This document shows positions 7,503 through 16,535 of a stretch of DNA of 64,000 bases, one piece after another. The notes under the pieces are model-generated. The model had not been told where the DNA came from. It was given only the letters and a program-made list of their open reading frames with translations, and searched no databases. The DNA comes from JBBDLF01 sp040879025. Its GTDB lineage: Bacteria > Pseudomonadota > Gammaproteobacteria > Pseudomonadales > Pseudohongiellaceae. Both the position numbers and the translations under genes were made by a program. The stretch covers positions 16,185 through 80,184 of the forward strand of contig JBBDLF010000035.1 of NCBI GenBank assembly GCA_040879025.1, given 5' to 3'. Positions within the stretch are counted from its first letter, which is position 1. Each line of letters starts with the position of its first letter.

Positions 7503-9539
7503 ATGCAACTGCTACTTTCACCTGCCGGTCTGATCCGGAACCTGTTTCTGTCACTGTTACTGGTTGCCTCTTCCGCATGGGCGGAAGTCACACGCATTGA
7601 AGTCAGTGAGCGAGAGCGGCTTGAGTCGGATGCCGTCGACTACTGGTATGACGTGGTGTCCGGTACGCTGTATTTTGCCCTGGATCCGGATGCGGACGGA
7701 AACGCAGAGGTAGCGGATATTCACCATGCCCCTCGCAACGCCGAAGGCCTGGTGGAGTTCTCCGCTGATTTCAAACTGATGATTCCCGGGCCGGCGGAAC
7801 AATCCAACGGCACCTTGCTTTACGACGTCAACAATCGTGGCGGCAGCCGGATCGGTCCAGATATCTCTCTGGAAGATCCGCTGGCATCCCGTGGTTTCAC
7901 TTACCTGGCGACCGGCTGGATTGCCGAACTGGAGCCCGCCGCGGGCCGGCTCCGGCTCGATGCGCCGGTAGTGGGTGATCCCGATATCCCGATAACCGGT
8001 CCGGTACGATACGAAGTCACCGCCTCTTCTCCGGAAACCGAAGTGGATATCGCCGGGGGAAATCACCTGGCGTATGAGCCGACGGAAGCGGGTTTGCGCG
8101 ATGCCACGCTCAGCTATCGCGTGAACCAGAGCGATGCCCGGCTGCCTGTTGAGCGGTCGCAATTTGAACTGGAGGTCAACTGGCTGGAAGGCGTCAATCA
8201 GCCCAGGATTGTATTGCGGCTGGACGGCGGGTTTGAACCGGGCGCGATCTATGAACTGGTCTACGAGGCAAAGAATCCCGTACTTCAGGGCGCGGGCCTG
8301 GCCGGTATCCGCGATGCGGTCTCGCTGCTGCGCTATGGTACTGAAGAAAATACCGCCCTGGCCCGGCAATTTGACGAGCTCGGCCTCCCCGATATCAGTC
8401 ACAGCATCGGACACGGGATTTCCCAGAGCGGCCGCCTGCTGCGGGTGTTTTTGCATGACGGGTTTAATGCAGACCTTCACGGCCGCCGGGTATTCGATGG
8501 TTTGATACCTGTGATTGCCGGCGGCGGCATGGGTATGTTCAATCAGCGGTTCGCGATGCCGACTCGCACCAACGGGCAGCATGAGAACCATCTGTTCCCG
8601 AATGATCTGTTTCCCTTCACCTATGGTGACAGTACTGATCCGCATACGGGCACTACCGACGGATTGCTGGCCCGGTCCAGAGCCACCGGCACGGTGCCGC
8701 GAGTGATGCATATTCAGACAGCAAACGAGTATTGGATCCGGGCAGGCTCACTGGCCCATACCGATCCCCTTGGCACCCGGGATGCGGTCATTCCCGAGGA
8801 AGTTCGTTTCTATACCATTGGCGGTGCCCAGCATGGTTCAGGGAGCGGCATTCCGGGGCGGGCAACAACAGGCCAATTTCCGCGTAATCCCAATATGTAT
8901 AATCCGATTACACACGCGCTGATTGTCGCGATGCATAACTGGGTGGCCGACGACCAGGCGCCTCCTGAAAGTCGCTATCCGCGTATCGGCGACGGGACGC
9001 TGGTACCCTCACATCTGCCCGATGGCACCCTTAATCCGCGCGTCTGGAATTCACTTCCCGGCGCCAACACGCCGAAGGCGATCTATCAACCGGCCCGGGC
9101 CGATTACGGTGAGCGTTTCACGACTGAACGCATTGTGGACCGACATCCACAGAGCGCGACCGGCTATTACCGCGCACTGGTACCCGCGGTTAACGGTGAC
9201 AATAATGATTTTGCGCACAGCACGATTCTGCCACCACTGACCGCGGCGCCGCTTGCCACGTTCATGTCCTGGAACCTGAGAGCGCCGGCCACCGGGGCTG
9301 AAACGGAAATGCTGCGACTGGCCGGAGGGTATATTCCTTTTGCTGCAACAACAAGGCTGGCACAGGCGGCAGGGGATCCACGCAGGGCTCTGGACCAACG
9401 CTATACATCCTGGCCGGACTACCTTGAACAATACGAGGCTCACACAGACAGTCTTGTCGCGGAGGGTTTTTTGTTGCCGGACAGCAAGCCGGCGTATATG
9501 GAAATAGCCAGGGCCAACCGGGCCATGTTCGCCGAGTGA
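7503..9539 (+). CDS. Secreted alpha/beta-hydrolase domain protein (large esterase-like)
   Basis: A 678-residue exported protein. The signal peptide (LLLVASSAWA-EV) precedes a strand-rich N-terminal domain containing TLLYDVNNRGG, and the C-terminal half carries a hydrolase domain. The likely nucleophile is Ser in GHGISQSGR (a G-x-S-x-S-G elbow), with LHDGFNADLHGRRVFDGL following. FYTIGGAQHGSG near residue 440 may supply the catalytic His. This matches the large family annotated as alpha/beta hydrolase domain-containing protein in gammaproteobacteria and planctomycetes, whose substrates are mostly unknown. The gene is divergent from the amidohydrolase, and the 190-base gap probably holds both promoters. 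It ends just before a hairpin at 9549-9570. Confidence 0.75.
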   Translation: MQLLLSPAGLIRNLFLSLLLVASSAWAEVTRIEVSERERLESDAVDYWYDVVSGTLYFALDPDADGNAEVADIHHAPRNAEGLVEFSADFKLMIPGPAEQSNGTLLYDVNNRGGSRIGPDISLEDPLASRGFTYLATGWIAELEPAAGRLRLDAPVVGDPDIPITGPVRYEVTASSPETEVDIAGGNHLAYEPTEAGLRDATLSYRVNQSDARLPVERSQFELEVNWLEGVNQPRIVLRLDGGFEPGAIYELVYEAKNPVLQGAGLAGIRDAVSLLRYGTEENTALARQFDELGLPDISHSIGHGISQSGRLLRVFLHDGFNADLHGRRVFDGLIPVIAGGGMGMFNQRFAMPTRTNGQHENHLFPNDLFPFTYGDSTDPHTGTTDGLLARSRATGTVPRVMHIQTANEYWIRAGSLAHTDPLGTRDAVIPEEVRFYTIGGAQHGSGSGIPGRATTGQFPRNPNMYNPITHALIVAMHNWVADDQAPPESRYPRIGDGTLVPSHLPDGTLNPRVWNSLPGANTPKAIYQPARADYGERFTTERIVDRHPQSATGYYRALVPAVNGDNNDFAHSTILPPLTAAPLATFMSWNLRAPATGAETEMLRLAGGYIPFAATTRLAQAAGDPRRALDQRYTSWPDYLEQYEAHTDSLVAEGFLLPDSKPAYMEIARANRAMFAE

Positions 9540-9548
9540 TTTCCGGTT

Positions 9549-9570
9549 CCGCTGTTCGTCAGAACAGCGG
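9549..9570. terminator. Hairpin between convergent genes
   Basis: CCGCTGTTC and GAACAGCGG form a perfect 9-base stem around a GTCA loop. On the plus strand it is followed by TTTC, and on the minus strand by GGAACC. It lies 10 bases after the hydrolase stop and overlaps the last codons of the convergent acyl-CoA synthetase gene. It probably acts as an intrinsic terminator for the plus-strand gene, although the T-run is short. Confidence 0.5.
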
Positions 9571-11046
9571 TTTCAATGCCGGCTTGGTCACCTTGCCCAT
9601 CGCATTGCGGGGCAGGGAGTCCACAATCCGCAAATGTTTGGGGATCTTGTACGCGGACATCCTGCCGTCGCACCAGGACTTGAGTTCTTCGATATTCAGT
9701 TCCTTGCCACCCTTCAACGCGACAAACGCGGTCACCGCTTCACCCCACATCTCATCTTCCACACCGATCACGGCGCATTCGGTAATCGCTTCATGCGTGA
9801 GCAGGGTGCCTTCAATTTCCAGCGCTGACAGCTTATAGCCACCCGATTTGATGATATCGACCGAAGACCGTCCCATGATTCGGTAATAACCATTCTCCAG
9901 CACAGCCACATCACCTGTGCAGAACCAGCCATCATGAAAACTGGATGTCGTGGCATCGGGGTTGTCCCAGTATTCGAGAAATACGTTGCGTCCCTTGATA
10001 CGGATTTCTCCGGGCATATCCTCACTTGTGATGACATTGTGATCTTCATCAAACAGCTTTACTTCCACCCCGGGCAGGGGGATACCCACAGCGCCGGGAC
10101 GGCGCTCACCGTTGTAGGGGTTGGAAATGCCCATGCCGATTTCCGTCATGCCGTAGCGTTCGAGCAGCGTTTGTCCGGTCAACTCAAGCCACTGTTCAAA
10201 CACCTTGACCGGACAGGCGGCGGAGCCGGAAATATTGAGACGCATCGCCTTGAATCCATCACAGATTGCCTGGCGCTCGTCCGCGGGCAACTCGCCGAGG
10301 TGCTGAATGATCTTCACGTAGATAGTGGGCACCGCCATAAAGACAGTGTAGTCACCGCGCGCGACCCGTTTCAGTATGGCCGGCATATCGAATTTCGGAA
10401 AGACATCGATGGTTGCGCCGGCCCACAATCCGCAACACAACACGTTAATGATTCCGTGTATATGATGAAGTGGCAGAAACAGCGGTATGCGATCATCTTC
10501 CTGCCATTCCCAGGCATCAATCAGTGTGGTTATTTGTGCCGTGATGGTGGCACGAGTACTGACCACGCCCTTGGGTTTGTTGGTGGTGCCGCTGGTGAAC
10601 AGAATCATGGCGCGGCGATCGGCGGTGAGCTGTGGCAATCTCGCTGGTGCGTCGGCAGTGACTTCCTCCGCCGTTTGCAACGCGATATTCAATTGCTTGC
10701 ACAGGTCCTGTAAATAATCCGCGTGTTCCGGCAGTGTCACCAGCCGCGTTACCGTGGCGCAGCTCAAGGCATGCTCCAATTCCGGCAGCGCCGAGGCCAC
10801 GTTCAACGGCACGGCGATCCCGCCGGCGCGCCAGACTCCCAGCAGGCTGGTGACGTATTCAACGCTGGCCGGCATGAAAAACGCGATACGTTCTTCCTGC
10901 AAGTCTGCCGCGCCCTGCAATAAACCTGAAGCGAAGCGGCTGACCAGTTCATCCAGTGCGGCATAGGTCACCGGACCGGCGGAAGTCAGTAGCGCTGTCT
11001 TGTCATTATTCGCATGAAGCTTTGGAAAATCGTTTTTCTCGGCCAC
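9559..11046 (-). CDS. matB: Malonyl-CoA synthetase (MatB-like AMP-forming acyl-CoA ligase)
   Basis: A 495-residue ANL-superfamily enzyme. The ATP/AMP motif LFTSGTTNKPKGV is near residue 150, the LERYGMTEIGMGISNP motif near 290, the hinge region follows WFCTGDVA, and the adenylation Lys is in NAMGKVTKPAL at the C-terminus. The string YGMTEIGM-x-x-SNP with GERRPGAVGIPLPGV is characteristic of malonyl-CoA synthetase rather than acetyl- or long-chain CoA ligases. It would convert malonate, ATP and CoA into malonyl-CoA in the cytoplasm. It is 47 bases downstream of madM in the same direction, so transport and activation of malonate are encoded together. No malonyl-CoA decarboxylase is in the window, so the product may feed fatty-acid synthesis or be decarboxylated by a distant gene. 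Confidence 0.88.
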   Translation of the reverse strand: MAEKNDFPKLHANNDKTALLTSAGPVTYAALDELVSRFASGLLQGAADLQEERIAFFMPASVEYVTSLLGVWRAGGIAVPLNVASALPELEHALSCATVTRLVTLPEHADYLQDLCKQLNIALQTAEEVTADAPARLPQLTADRRAMILFTSGTTNKPKGVVSTRATITAQITTLIDAWEWQEDDRIPLFLPLHHIHGIINVLCCGLWAGATIDVFPKFDMPAILKRVARGDYTVFMAVPTIYVKIIQHLGELPADERQAICDGFKAMRLNISGSAACPVKVFEQWLELTGQTLLERYGMTEIGMGISNPYNGERRPGAVGIPLPGVEVKLFDEDHNVITSEDMPGEIRIKGRNVFLEYWDNPDATTSSFHDGWFCTGDVAVLENGYYRIMGRSSVDIIKSGGYKLSALEIEGTLLTHEAITECAVIGVEDEMWGEAVTAFVALKGGKELNIEELKSWCDGRMSAYKIPKHLRIVDSLPRNAMGKVTKPALKPLF

Positions 11047-11093
11047 AATTTAAACCTTTTTGTTTGAATGTGTTGGTTGCTGTCAATGGGTTC

Positions 11094-11852
11094 CTAGAAG
11101 ATTGCATTAACAGCGAAGAATAGTATTGAAGGCCCCATCAAACACCCGACGCCGGTATAGAACGTTGCAGTCATGGCACCATAGGGAACCAGCTTGGGGT
11201 CTGTGGCGGCAAGCCCTCCGGCGACTCCGCTGGTTGTTCCCATCAGGCCACCGAACACCATCGCCGACTGCGGATTGTTCAGCCCGATAAAGCGCGCCAC
11301 CATCGGAGTTCCAATCATCACCAGAATGGATTTCACCAGTCCAGCGGCCACGCTGAGTGCAATCACATCGGAGCTCGCGCCGATGGCCGCGCCGGTAACG
11401 GGGCCAACGATATACGTGACGGCACCGGCGCCAATGGTCGTAATACTCTCCGCGTCGGTGTAGCCAAACATGACGGCGACGGACGCGCCGACGATGAAAG
11501 AGACCACAACGCCGGCAAATATGGAGACAATCCCTGCCAATCCGGCTTTCTTCAACTCGCTGGGGTGAACACCGAAGGCCGTGGCGACAATGGCGAAGTC
11601 ACGAAACATGGCGCCGCCCATCACGCCGACACCCGCCAGCAGCGGGATATCAGCAACACCATTTTCACCATCGGTAAACAGGCCCCCGATATAAGCGGCA
11701 AGCAATCCCAGACTGATGGCAATGGCGGAGCCGTGAATGCGTCCCATTGTGAGACGGTTGGAGACCAGATACGAAAACCAGACCGTAACGCCCACCAGCG
11801 CGAAGGCAACGATCAGGGAGTAGGCGGTGACGACTGAACCGAGAGCTTCCAT
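11094..11852 (-). CDS. madM: Malonate transporter subunit MadM
   Basis: A 252-residue, almost entirely hydrophobic inner-membrane protein with about eight helices. Gly-rich stretches such as GGLFTDGENGVADIPLLAG and GGLMGTTSGVAGGLAATDPKL and the overall size match MadM, the larger half of the two-component sodium-dependent malonate carrier MadLM. The start ATG at 11852 overlaps the madL stop (TGATG), which is typical of the pair and implies coupled translation. It is followed by matB. The call rests on length, topology and gene order. Substrate specificity is therefore inferred chiefly from the pairing with the ligase. Confidence 0.85.
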   Translation of the reverse strand: MEALGSVVTAYSLIVAFALVGVTVWFSYLVSNRLTMGRIHGSAIAISLGLLAAYIGGLFTDGENGVADIPLLAGVGVMGGAMFRDFAIVATAFGVHPSELKKAGLAGIVSIFAGVVVSFIVGASVAVMFGYTDAESITTIGAGAVTYIVGPVTGAAIGASSDVIALSVAAGLVKSILVMIGTPMVARFIGLNNPQSAMVFGGLMGTTSGVAGGLAATDPKLVPYGAMTATFYTGVGCLMGPSILFFAVNAIF

Positions 11853-12250
11853 CAGAGCGCTCCCTTGTCATTTGCTTCGACCGGGATTTCGCCGTCACCG
11901 GAGCCCACTTTACTGAGAACGGGAACCAGCGCGAAGCTGACCACCACCGCCAGCACCCCGGCCAGTATGGCAAGCCAGCCGCCTTCTACCGCCGCCACCA
12001 CGTTTTGCCTCGCCGCCATGGCCACAACGATAGGGATGTACATGGCGCTCCAGAATTTCACCCCTTCGCCTGACACACCCTCCGAAAGGGGTCTCAGGGC
12101 TGGTATGCTGCAGGCCGCGATGAGCAGCATCATCGCGATGCCCACACCCCCCACGTTAGCTTCCACTCCCAGGAGAACACCCAGCAGTTCACCGGCTGCC
12201 AGCCCGAGGACCAGACAGGCGGAAAGCAGGGCCACACCGTAAATAATCAT
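11852..12250 (-). CDS. madL: Malonate transporter subunit MadL
   Basis: A 132-residue membrane protein with four predicted helices, opening with the hydrophobic segment YGVALLSACLVLGLAAG. It contains WSAMYIPIVVAMAARQNV, a conserved MadL-like stretch, and ends in a short charged cytoplasmic tail. MadL is the small partner of MadM in malonate uptake. This is the first gene of the madL-madM-matB operon. The 265-base region upstream (12251-12515) separates it from a divergently transcribed PQQ dehydrogenase and should hold promoters for both; I see no unambiguous -35/-10 pair there. Confidence 0.83.
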   Translation of the reverse strand: MIIYGVALLSACLVLGLAAGELLGVLLGVEANVGGVGIAMMLLIAACSIPALRPLSEGVSGEGVKFWSAMYIPIVVAMAARQNVVAAVEGGWLAILAGVLAVVVSFALVPVLSKVGSGDGEIPVEANDKGAL

Positions 12251-12515
12251 TGGAAGTCTCCTTGTTTTTGTTGTTTGTGAGGGTTTGTGACGATGCGCCC
12301 CGATTCTACGATGCCACTACCTCCAAGGCAATCGGCCAGCGCGGGCCGGGATCGCGCCTCACCCTGGGCTTTCCAGCGCCGCTGATTGACAATACGCGGC
12401 GGTTTATAGGTTAATTGGGCTTCAATTTCGATTAACAGCCCATGATTCGCGAGAGTTCGTCGGATCACCACAGGGCGCGGCGGTCTATCGGCAGCCGGCG
12501 GGACAGGTGAAACAC

Positions 12516-14168
12516 ATGCACAAGATTGTGATTGGAAAAGGGCTGGCATTATTGGCGGCAGGCATCGGCGTGGTACTGACGTCACTGCCGGCCGTGGCGC
12601 AGGATGTGACGGCCGGGATGCTGGAGAATGCCCAGGAACAGACTGACCGGTGGATTACCTATGGCAGGAATTACGGTGCCTGGCGCTATATGCCGGATGA
12701 CCGCGTTAATCGGGACAACGTGGACGACCTGCGTCCTGTGTGGATCAAACAGACTGGTGTCTCAGGTGGCGCGTTTGAAACCACCGCTCTGGTGAACGAT
12801 GGGCGCATGTATCTCACCACCGCCAACAGTCATCTGATCGTCGTGGATCCGCTGAGTGGCGAGACGTTGTGGCGCTATGATCACCAGTTTGACAACGTGG
12901 ATTTATGTTGCGGGCCCCACAACCGGGGTGTGGCGCTGCACGGAGACAAGGTTTTCTGGGGTACGCTGGATTCTCACCTGCTTGCCTTTGACGCCGCGAC
13001 CGGAATCCAGCTCTGGGATGTCGAGGTGGCCGATCATCGCGAGTCGTTCTCGATAACCGGCGCTCCCCTGGTGGTGAAGGATATGGTACTGATCGGAGTC
13101 GGCGGGGGTGAATTCGGCATTCGCGGGTTTATCGACGCCTACGACGTCAATACCGGTGAGCGCCGCTGGCGCTTCTACACGATCCCTGCGGAGGGTGAGC
13201 CCGGCAATGAAACCTGGGCAGGCGATTCCTGGATGACCGGAGGCTCGCCCACCTGGATTTCCGGTACCTATGACCCGGAACGGGATATGGTGTACTGGGG
13301 AACCGGCAATCCATGGCCGGATATCAACAACCAAGTGCGGGCCGGGGACAATCTCTACTCCAATTCCGTTGTCGCTCTCGATGCCGATACCGGTGAATTG
13401 CGCTGGCACTTCCAGGTTTCACCGCGGGATGAATTCGACCATGACGCCACCAGCGAGCCGATGCTTATCCGGGAGGAGATCAATGGAGAGATGCGGGACC
13501 TGGTCGTTCAGGTTGCGCGCAATGGCCACACTTACGCCCTCGACCGGGATACCGGCCGGTTCATATATGCGGCCGAGTATACGCGGGTCAACTGGGCTGA
13601 CCGCGATGAGCGCGGTGTTCCGGTATTGAAGGAGGACTTGTACAACCCGGCCGGCATTGAAATATTCCCGGGGCTGTACGGGGGCAAAAACTGGCCGCCG
13701 GCTTCCTACAGTCCCGATACGCATCTGGTGTATATTCCGGAACACGAACGAGGCACCACGTTTTTCCGAGCCGACCGTGAAGGGAGACCTGGCACCATGG
13801 ACCTGGGAGGCATTCCGCAGTTCTCTCCCGAGGGCAGCGGCCATATTATCGCGCAGGACCTGCGAACCGGTGAGGTCGTCTGGAAATTTGAAACCCCCGG
13901 CGGTGTGAACTGGGCTGGAACGCTGGCTACCGGGGGAGGGCTGGTTTTCGCCGGCGCGCCCGATGGTTATCTGCGTGCGTTTAACGATGAAACCGGTGAG
14001 GTACTCTGGGAGTTCCAGACCGGCAGCGGCATCTATGCACCCCCCACAAGCTTCACTATTGATGGAACCCAGTATATTGGTGTTGCGTCAGGCTGGCGTG
14101 ATGTGATGGTGCGTGAGGGCGTCGCCAACGTTCAGACAGGAGCCTATATTCTGTTTGCGCTTCCGTGA
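12516..14168 (+). CDS. Periplasmic PQQ-dependent alcohol dehydrogenase, Asp-x-Asp metal-site type
   Basis: A 550-residue quinoprotein with a signal peptide ending near AVAQD. It shows the eight-bladed propeller pattern of repeated Trp motifs (SGETLWRYDH, TGIQLWDVE, TGERRWRFY, TGELRWHFQ, TGEVVWKFE, TGEVLWEFQ). C131-C132 form the vicinal disulphide pair of the PQQ site, GGGEFGIRG and YWGTGNPWPD line the cofactor pocket, and the catalytic Asp is D308 in DEFDHDA. D310, two residues later, is the position that is Asp in lanthanide enzymes (XoxF, PedH) and Ala, Ser or Thr in calcium enzymes, so a lanthanide preference is inferred. It would oxidise an alcohol and pass electrons to the cytochrome encoded 19 bases downstream. 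ATG 12516 has AGGTGA 5 bases upstream; GTG 12507 is an alternative. Confidence 0.88.
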   Translation: MHKIVIGKGLALLAAGIGVVLTSLPAVAQDVTAGMLENAQEQTDRWITYGRNYGAWRYMPDDRVNRDNVDDLRPVWIKQTGVSGGAFETTALVNDGRMYLTTANSHLIVVDPLSGETLWRYDHQFDNVDLCCGPHNRGVALHGDKVFWGTLDSHLLAFDAATGIQLWDVEVADHRESFSITGAPLVVKDMVLIGVGGGEFGIRGFIDAYDVNTGERRWRFYTIPAEGEPGNETWAGDSWMTGGSPTWISGTYDPERDMVYWGTGNPWPDINNQVRAGDNLYSNSVVALDADTGELRWHFQVSPRDEFDHDATSEPMLIREEINGEMRDLVVQVARNGHTYALDRDTGRFIYAAEYTRVNWADRDERGVPVLKEDLYNPAGIEIFPGLYGGKNWPPASYSPDTHLVYIPEHERGTTFFRADREGRPGTMDLGGIPQFSPEGSGHIIAQDLRTGEVVWKFETPGGVNWAGTLATGGGLVFAGAPDGYLRAFNDETGEVLWEFQTGSGIYAPPTSFTIDGTQYIGVASGWRDVMVREGVANVQTGAYILFALP

Positions 14169-14187
14169 AACAGGCAGGACGGACATC

Positions 14188-14964
14188 ATGTTGCATTTAA
14201 AACCGGCGCTTGGGCGCCTGGCAGTTGCAGGATTTTTGCTGGCCGCGGCAGGTGCGCAGGCCGGACCCGGAGAAGGGCAGGGGCTTTATGACAGTTTCTG
14301 CGTTGTTTGTCACGGCGGTTTGGGCGAAGGCCAGACCATGGGGAAGTCGCTGACGGACAGCGCTGCCAAAAACCTCGACGACCAGGAACTGATCGCGGTG
14401 ATTACCGAAGGGCGTTCGGGAACCGGTATGGCAGCCTGGGACGGTTCACTCAGTGACCAGGAGATACTCGATATCGCAGCCTACGTGCGGGTGCTGCAGG
14501 GTGGCAGCGGACTCACCTCCGTAGATGAGAACGCGGTCGCCAGTGATGACCCCGCCGTCATCGCCGGGGAGGAACTGTTCAATGGCAAAGCGGGCTGTGT
14601 CACGTGTCACTCTTACCGTGATCAGGGTGGCGCCGTGGGTCCCAATCTGGATGCCGTCAGTGCCCGGCTTGATGATGCCGAATTGCGGCATGCCCTGGTT
14701 GAGCCCTCCGCGAATATCGCGGCAGGTTATGAAGTCAAGGAGGTTACTCTTCCCGATGGCAGCGTAATCCGCGGACGCTATCGCAACGATTCGGAACTGG
14801 CGGTACAGATTCAGAGCGAGGATGGTGCCCGCTGGGTAACCTATTTCAAGGACCGGGTTGAATCGATCACCGATACCGATCGTTCCCTGATGCCGGACGA
14901 CGTGTTTGCCGCATTGACTGGAGACGAGCAGCAGAAGCTGCTTGCCTTTCTCAAATCACTTTAG
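14188..14964 (+). CDS. Periplasmic dihaem cytochrome c, partner of the PQQ dehydrogenase
   Basis: A 258-residue protein with a signal peptide ending near AQAGPG. Two c-type haem sites are visible: FCVVCHGG near residue 32, with a Met in GTGMAAW as likely sixth ligand, and CVTCHSY near 140. The second half, from EELFNGKAGCVTCH through PSANIAAGYE, GSVIRGRYRND and the C-terminal AFLKSL, resembles the planctomycete-type putative haem-binding domain. ATG 14188 begins the signal peptide and lies 19 bases after the PQQ dehydrogenase stop, so the two form an operon. The inferred role is electron acceptor from the quinoprotein, delivering to a terminal oxidase. Confidence 0.87.
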   Translation: MLHLKPALGRLAVAGFLLAAAGAQAGPGEGQGLYDSFCVVCHGGLGEGQTMGKSLTDSAAKNLDDQELIAVITEGRSGTGMAAWDGSLSDQEILDIAAYVRVLQGGSGLTSVDENAVASDDPAVIAGEELFNGKAGCVTCHSYRDQGGAVGPNLDAVSARLDDAELRHALVEPSANIAAGYEVKEVTLPDGSVIRGRYRNDSELAVQIQSEDGARWVTYFKDRVESITDTDRSLMPDDVFAALTGDEQQKLLAFLKSL

Positions 14965-15024
14965 ACTGCGGTGCGCCGGCTCTGGCGCATCGTTTTGTTC
15001 ATGAGCATACGGAGGAGAAAGCAA

Positions 15025-15495
15025 ATGCGATTCAAGGGGCTTGTGATTGCCGTGGTTATGCTGATTGGTTTGCCTGGCAGCGCCGATCAACCATTTTCCG
15101 CCGACGCGAGTTTCGGCGCGGCGATGCCCGATACCGGAGACGTGATGACACTGCAAGAGGCGATCGCCAGGCTGGACGGTCAGGCTGAAAGCGGGTTTCA
15201 GAAAATCACCGGTCAGGTGACTGAAGTATGTCAGGCAAAGGGTTGCTGGATGATCCTGATGGAAGGAGATACGTATGCCCGCATTACCTTCGAGGACTAC
15301 GGCTTCTTCATTCCCACGGAAACCAGCATGCAGCGTACGCTGGTCTACGGAAAGCTTGGCCAGATCACTCTCAGTGGCGAACAGGCTGCCCATTATGCGC
15401 GTGATGCGGGAGCCCGGGACGTTGTGGAAACGACAGGTGAAGTGACCGAATACTCCATTGTCGCCAGATCGGTCCAATTGGAGGAATCGATCTGA
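15025..15495 (+). CDS. Exported DUF4920-like protein
   Basis: A 156-residue exported protein with a signal peptide ending near SADQP. The core runs ITGQVTEVCQAKGCWMILMEG, with a Cys pair six residues apart (C-x5-CW), then YARITFEDYGFFIP and a DVVETTGEV segment near the end. This is the pattern of the small DUF4920 family, an OB-fold-like domain whose role is unknown; the paired Cys may bind metal or form a disulphide. GGAGGAG lies 7 bases before ATG 15025, which fixes the start. It follows the dihaem cytochrome by 60 bases on the same strand and is closed by a strong hairpin, so it is probably the third gene of that operon. Confidence 0.75.
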   Translation: MRFKGLVIAVVMLIGLPGSADQPFSADASFGAAMPDTGDVMTLQEAIARLDGQAESGFQKITGQVTEVCQAKGCWMILMEGDTYARITFEDYGFFIPTETSMQRTLVYGKLGQITLSGEQAAHYARDAGARDVVETTGEVTEYSIVARSVQLEESI

Positions 15496-15519
15496 AGAGA
15501 ATGCCGGAACAAACTGATG

Positions 15520-15543
15520 CGGCAGACCCCTGGTCTGCCGTTT
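15520..15543 (+). terminator. Intrinsic terminator after the PQQ/cytochrome operon
   Basis: CGGCAGACC and GGTCTGCCG form a perfect 9-base GC-rich stem with a CCT loop, followed directly by TTT. It lies 25 bases past the DUF4920 stop and before the MscS gene, so it should end the 12.5-15.5 kb transcript. Confidence 0.7.
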
Positions 15544-15572
15544 CCTGATTTCCGACCGCCCTGAACTTCCCT

Positions 15573-16391
15573 ATGGAAAATATTTCATTCGATCTTGATA
15601 CCCTTGCCCAGTTCGCCATTGTCTACGGCATCCAACTGCTATTGGCGATACTTGTACTGGTCATAGGCCTCTATGCCGTCAGCGTGATCATGAATGTGAT
15701 AAAGAGAGCGTTCGTGCGTAGCCGGGTAGACCTCTCCCTGCAGGGATTTTTAAACAGTTTCCTGTCCATTCTGCTCAAGATCATGGTGTACATCACCGCT
15801 GTCAGCATGCTGGGCGTGGAGATGACCTCCTTTGTCGCCATACTGGCCGCGGCTGGTCTCGCTGTGGGGCTGGCGCTCTCAGGGACTTTGCAGAACTTTG
15901 CCGGAGGCGTGATAGTTCTGCTGTTCAAACCCTACAGGGTTGGCGACTTCATAGAAGCACAGGGTTTTGCGGGCATGGTCAATGAAATCCAGATATTCGA
16001 TACCATTCTGACAACACCCGACAATAAAACCGTCATTATCCCCAACGGTCCGTTGGCCACTGACGCTCTGGTCAATTATTCGACGCAGCCCACCCGCCGG
16101 GTGGAATGGACCTTCGGTATTGCCTATGGCGATGACGTGGACAAGGCTTACGCCGTGCTGGACCGGCTGATCACCGCGGATGCACGTATCCTCAATGAGC
16201 CTGTCCCGTTCCGTGCGGTATCCGCTCTGGCGGACAGCTCGGTCGATATCGTGGTACGTGTATGGGTCAACTCCGCGGACTTCTGGCAGGTTTTCGTGGA
16301 TATGAACGAGCAGGTTTACAAGACCTTTGTAACCGAAGGTCTGACCATTCCCTTTCCCCAGCGAGATGTCCATCTGTTCCCGGCGAAATGA
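15573..16391 (+). CDS. mscS: Small-conductance mechanosensitive channel, MscS family
   Basis: A 272-residue inner-membrane protein with three N-terminal helices (about residues 10-38, 62-85 and 88-118). The pore-lining third helix has the Gly/Ala ridge AAAGLAVGLALSGTLQNFAGG expected for MscS, followed by ITRPYRVGD-like FKPYRVGDFIEAQG and the beta domain with TPDNKTVIIPNGPL. Length and layout match E. coli MscS (286 residues). It releases osmolytes on hypo-osmotic shock. It lies after a terminator and has no partner, so is probably transcribed alone. Confidence 0.9.
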   Translation: MENISFDLDTLAQFAIVYGIQLLLAILVLVIGLYAVSVIMNVIKRAFVRSRVDLSLQGFLNSFLSILLKIMVYITAVSMLGVEMTSFVAILAAAGLAVGLALSGTLQNFAGGVIVLLFKPYRVGDFIEAQGFAGMVNEIQIFDTILTTPDNKTVIIPNGPLATDALVNYSTQPTRRVEWTFGIAYGDDVDKAYAVLDRLITADARILNEPVPFRAVSALADSSVDIVVRVWVNSADFWQVFVDMNEQVYKTFVTEGLTIPFPQRDVHLFPAK

Positions 16392-16399
16392 CATTAATA

Positions 16400-16416
16400 T
16401 AGTAAATACTTTACTA
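16400..16416. promoter_or_regulatory. Perfect 17-base dyad, possible operator
   Basis: TAGTAAA and TTTACTA flank a TAC centre, giving an AT-rich perfect dyad 9 bases past the mscS stop and 120 bases before rlmI. It is too AT-rich for a typical terminator here and has no T-run, so it may be a repressor site for rlmI. No assignment to a regulator is possible. Confidence 0.3.
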
Positions 16417-16535
16417 ATACCGAGATTGCTCACGATTCCCCTGCCCCGGGGCATGCTGTAGACTGTATCGGGTAACAGATTGTTGAAACACCAGCCCTGA
16501 CCCCGCGAAGCCGGGGATTCCTCCGGAACTCCACT

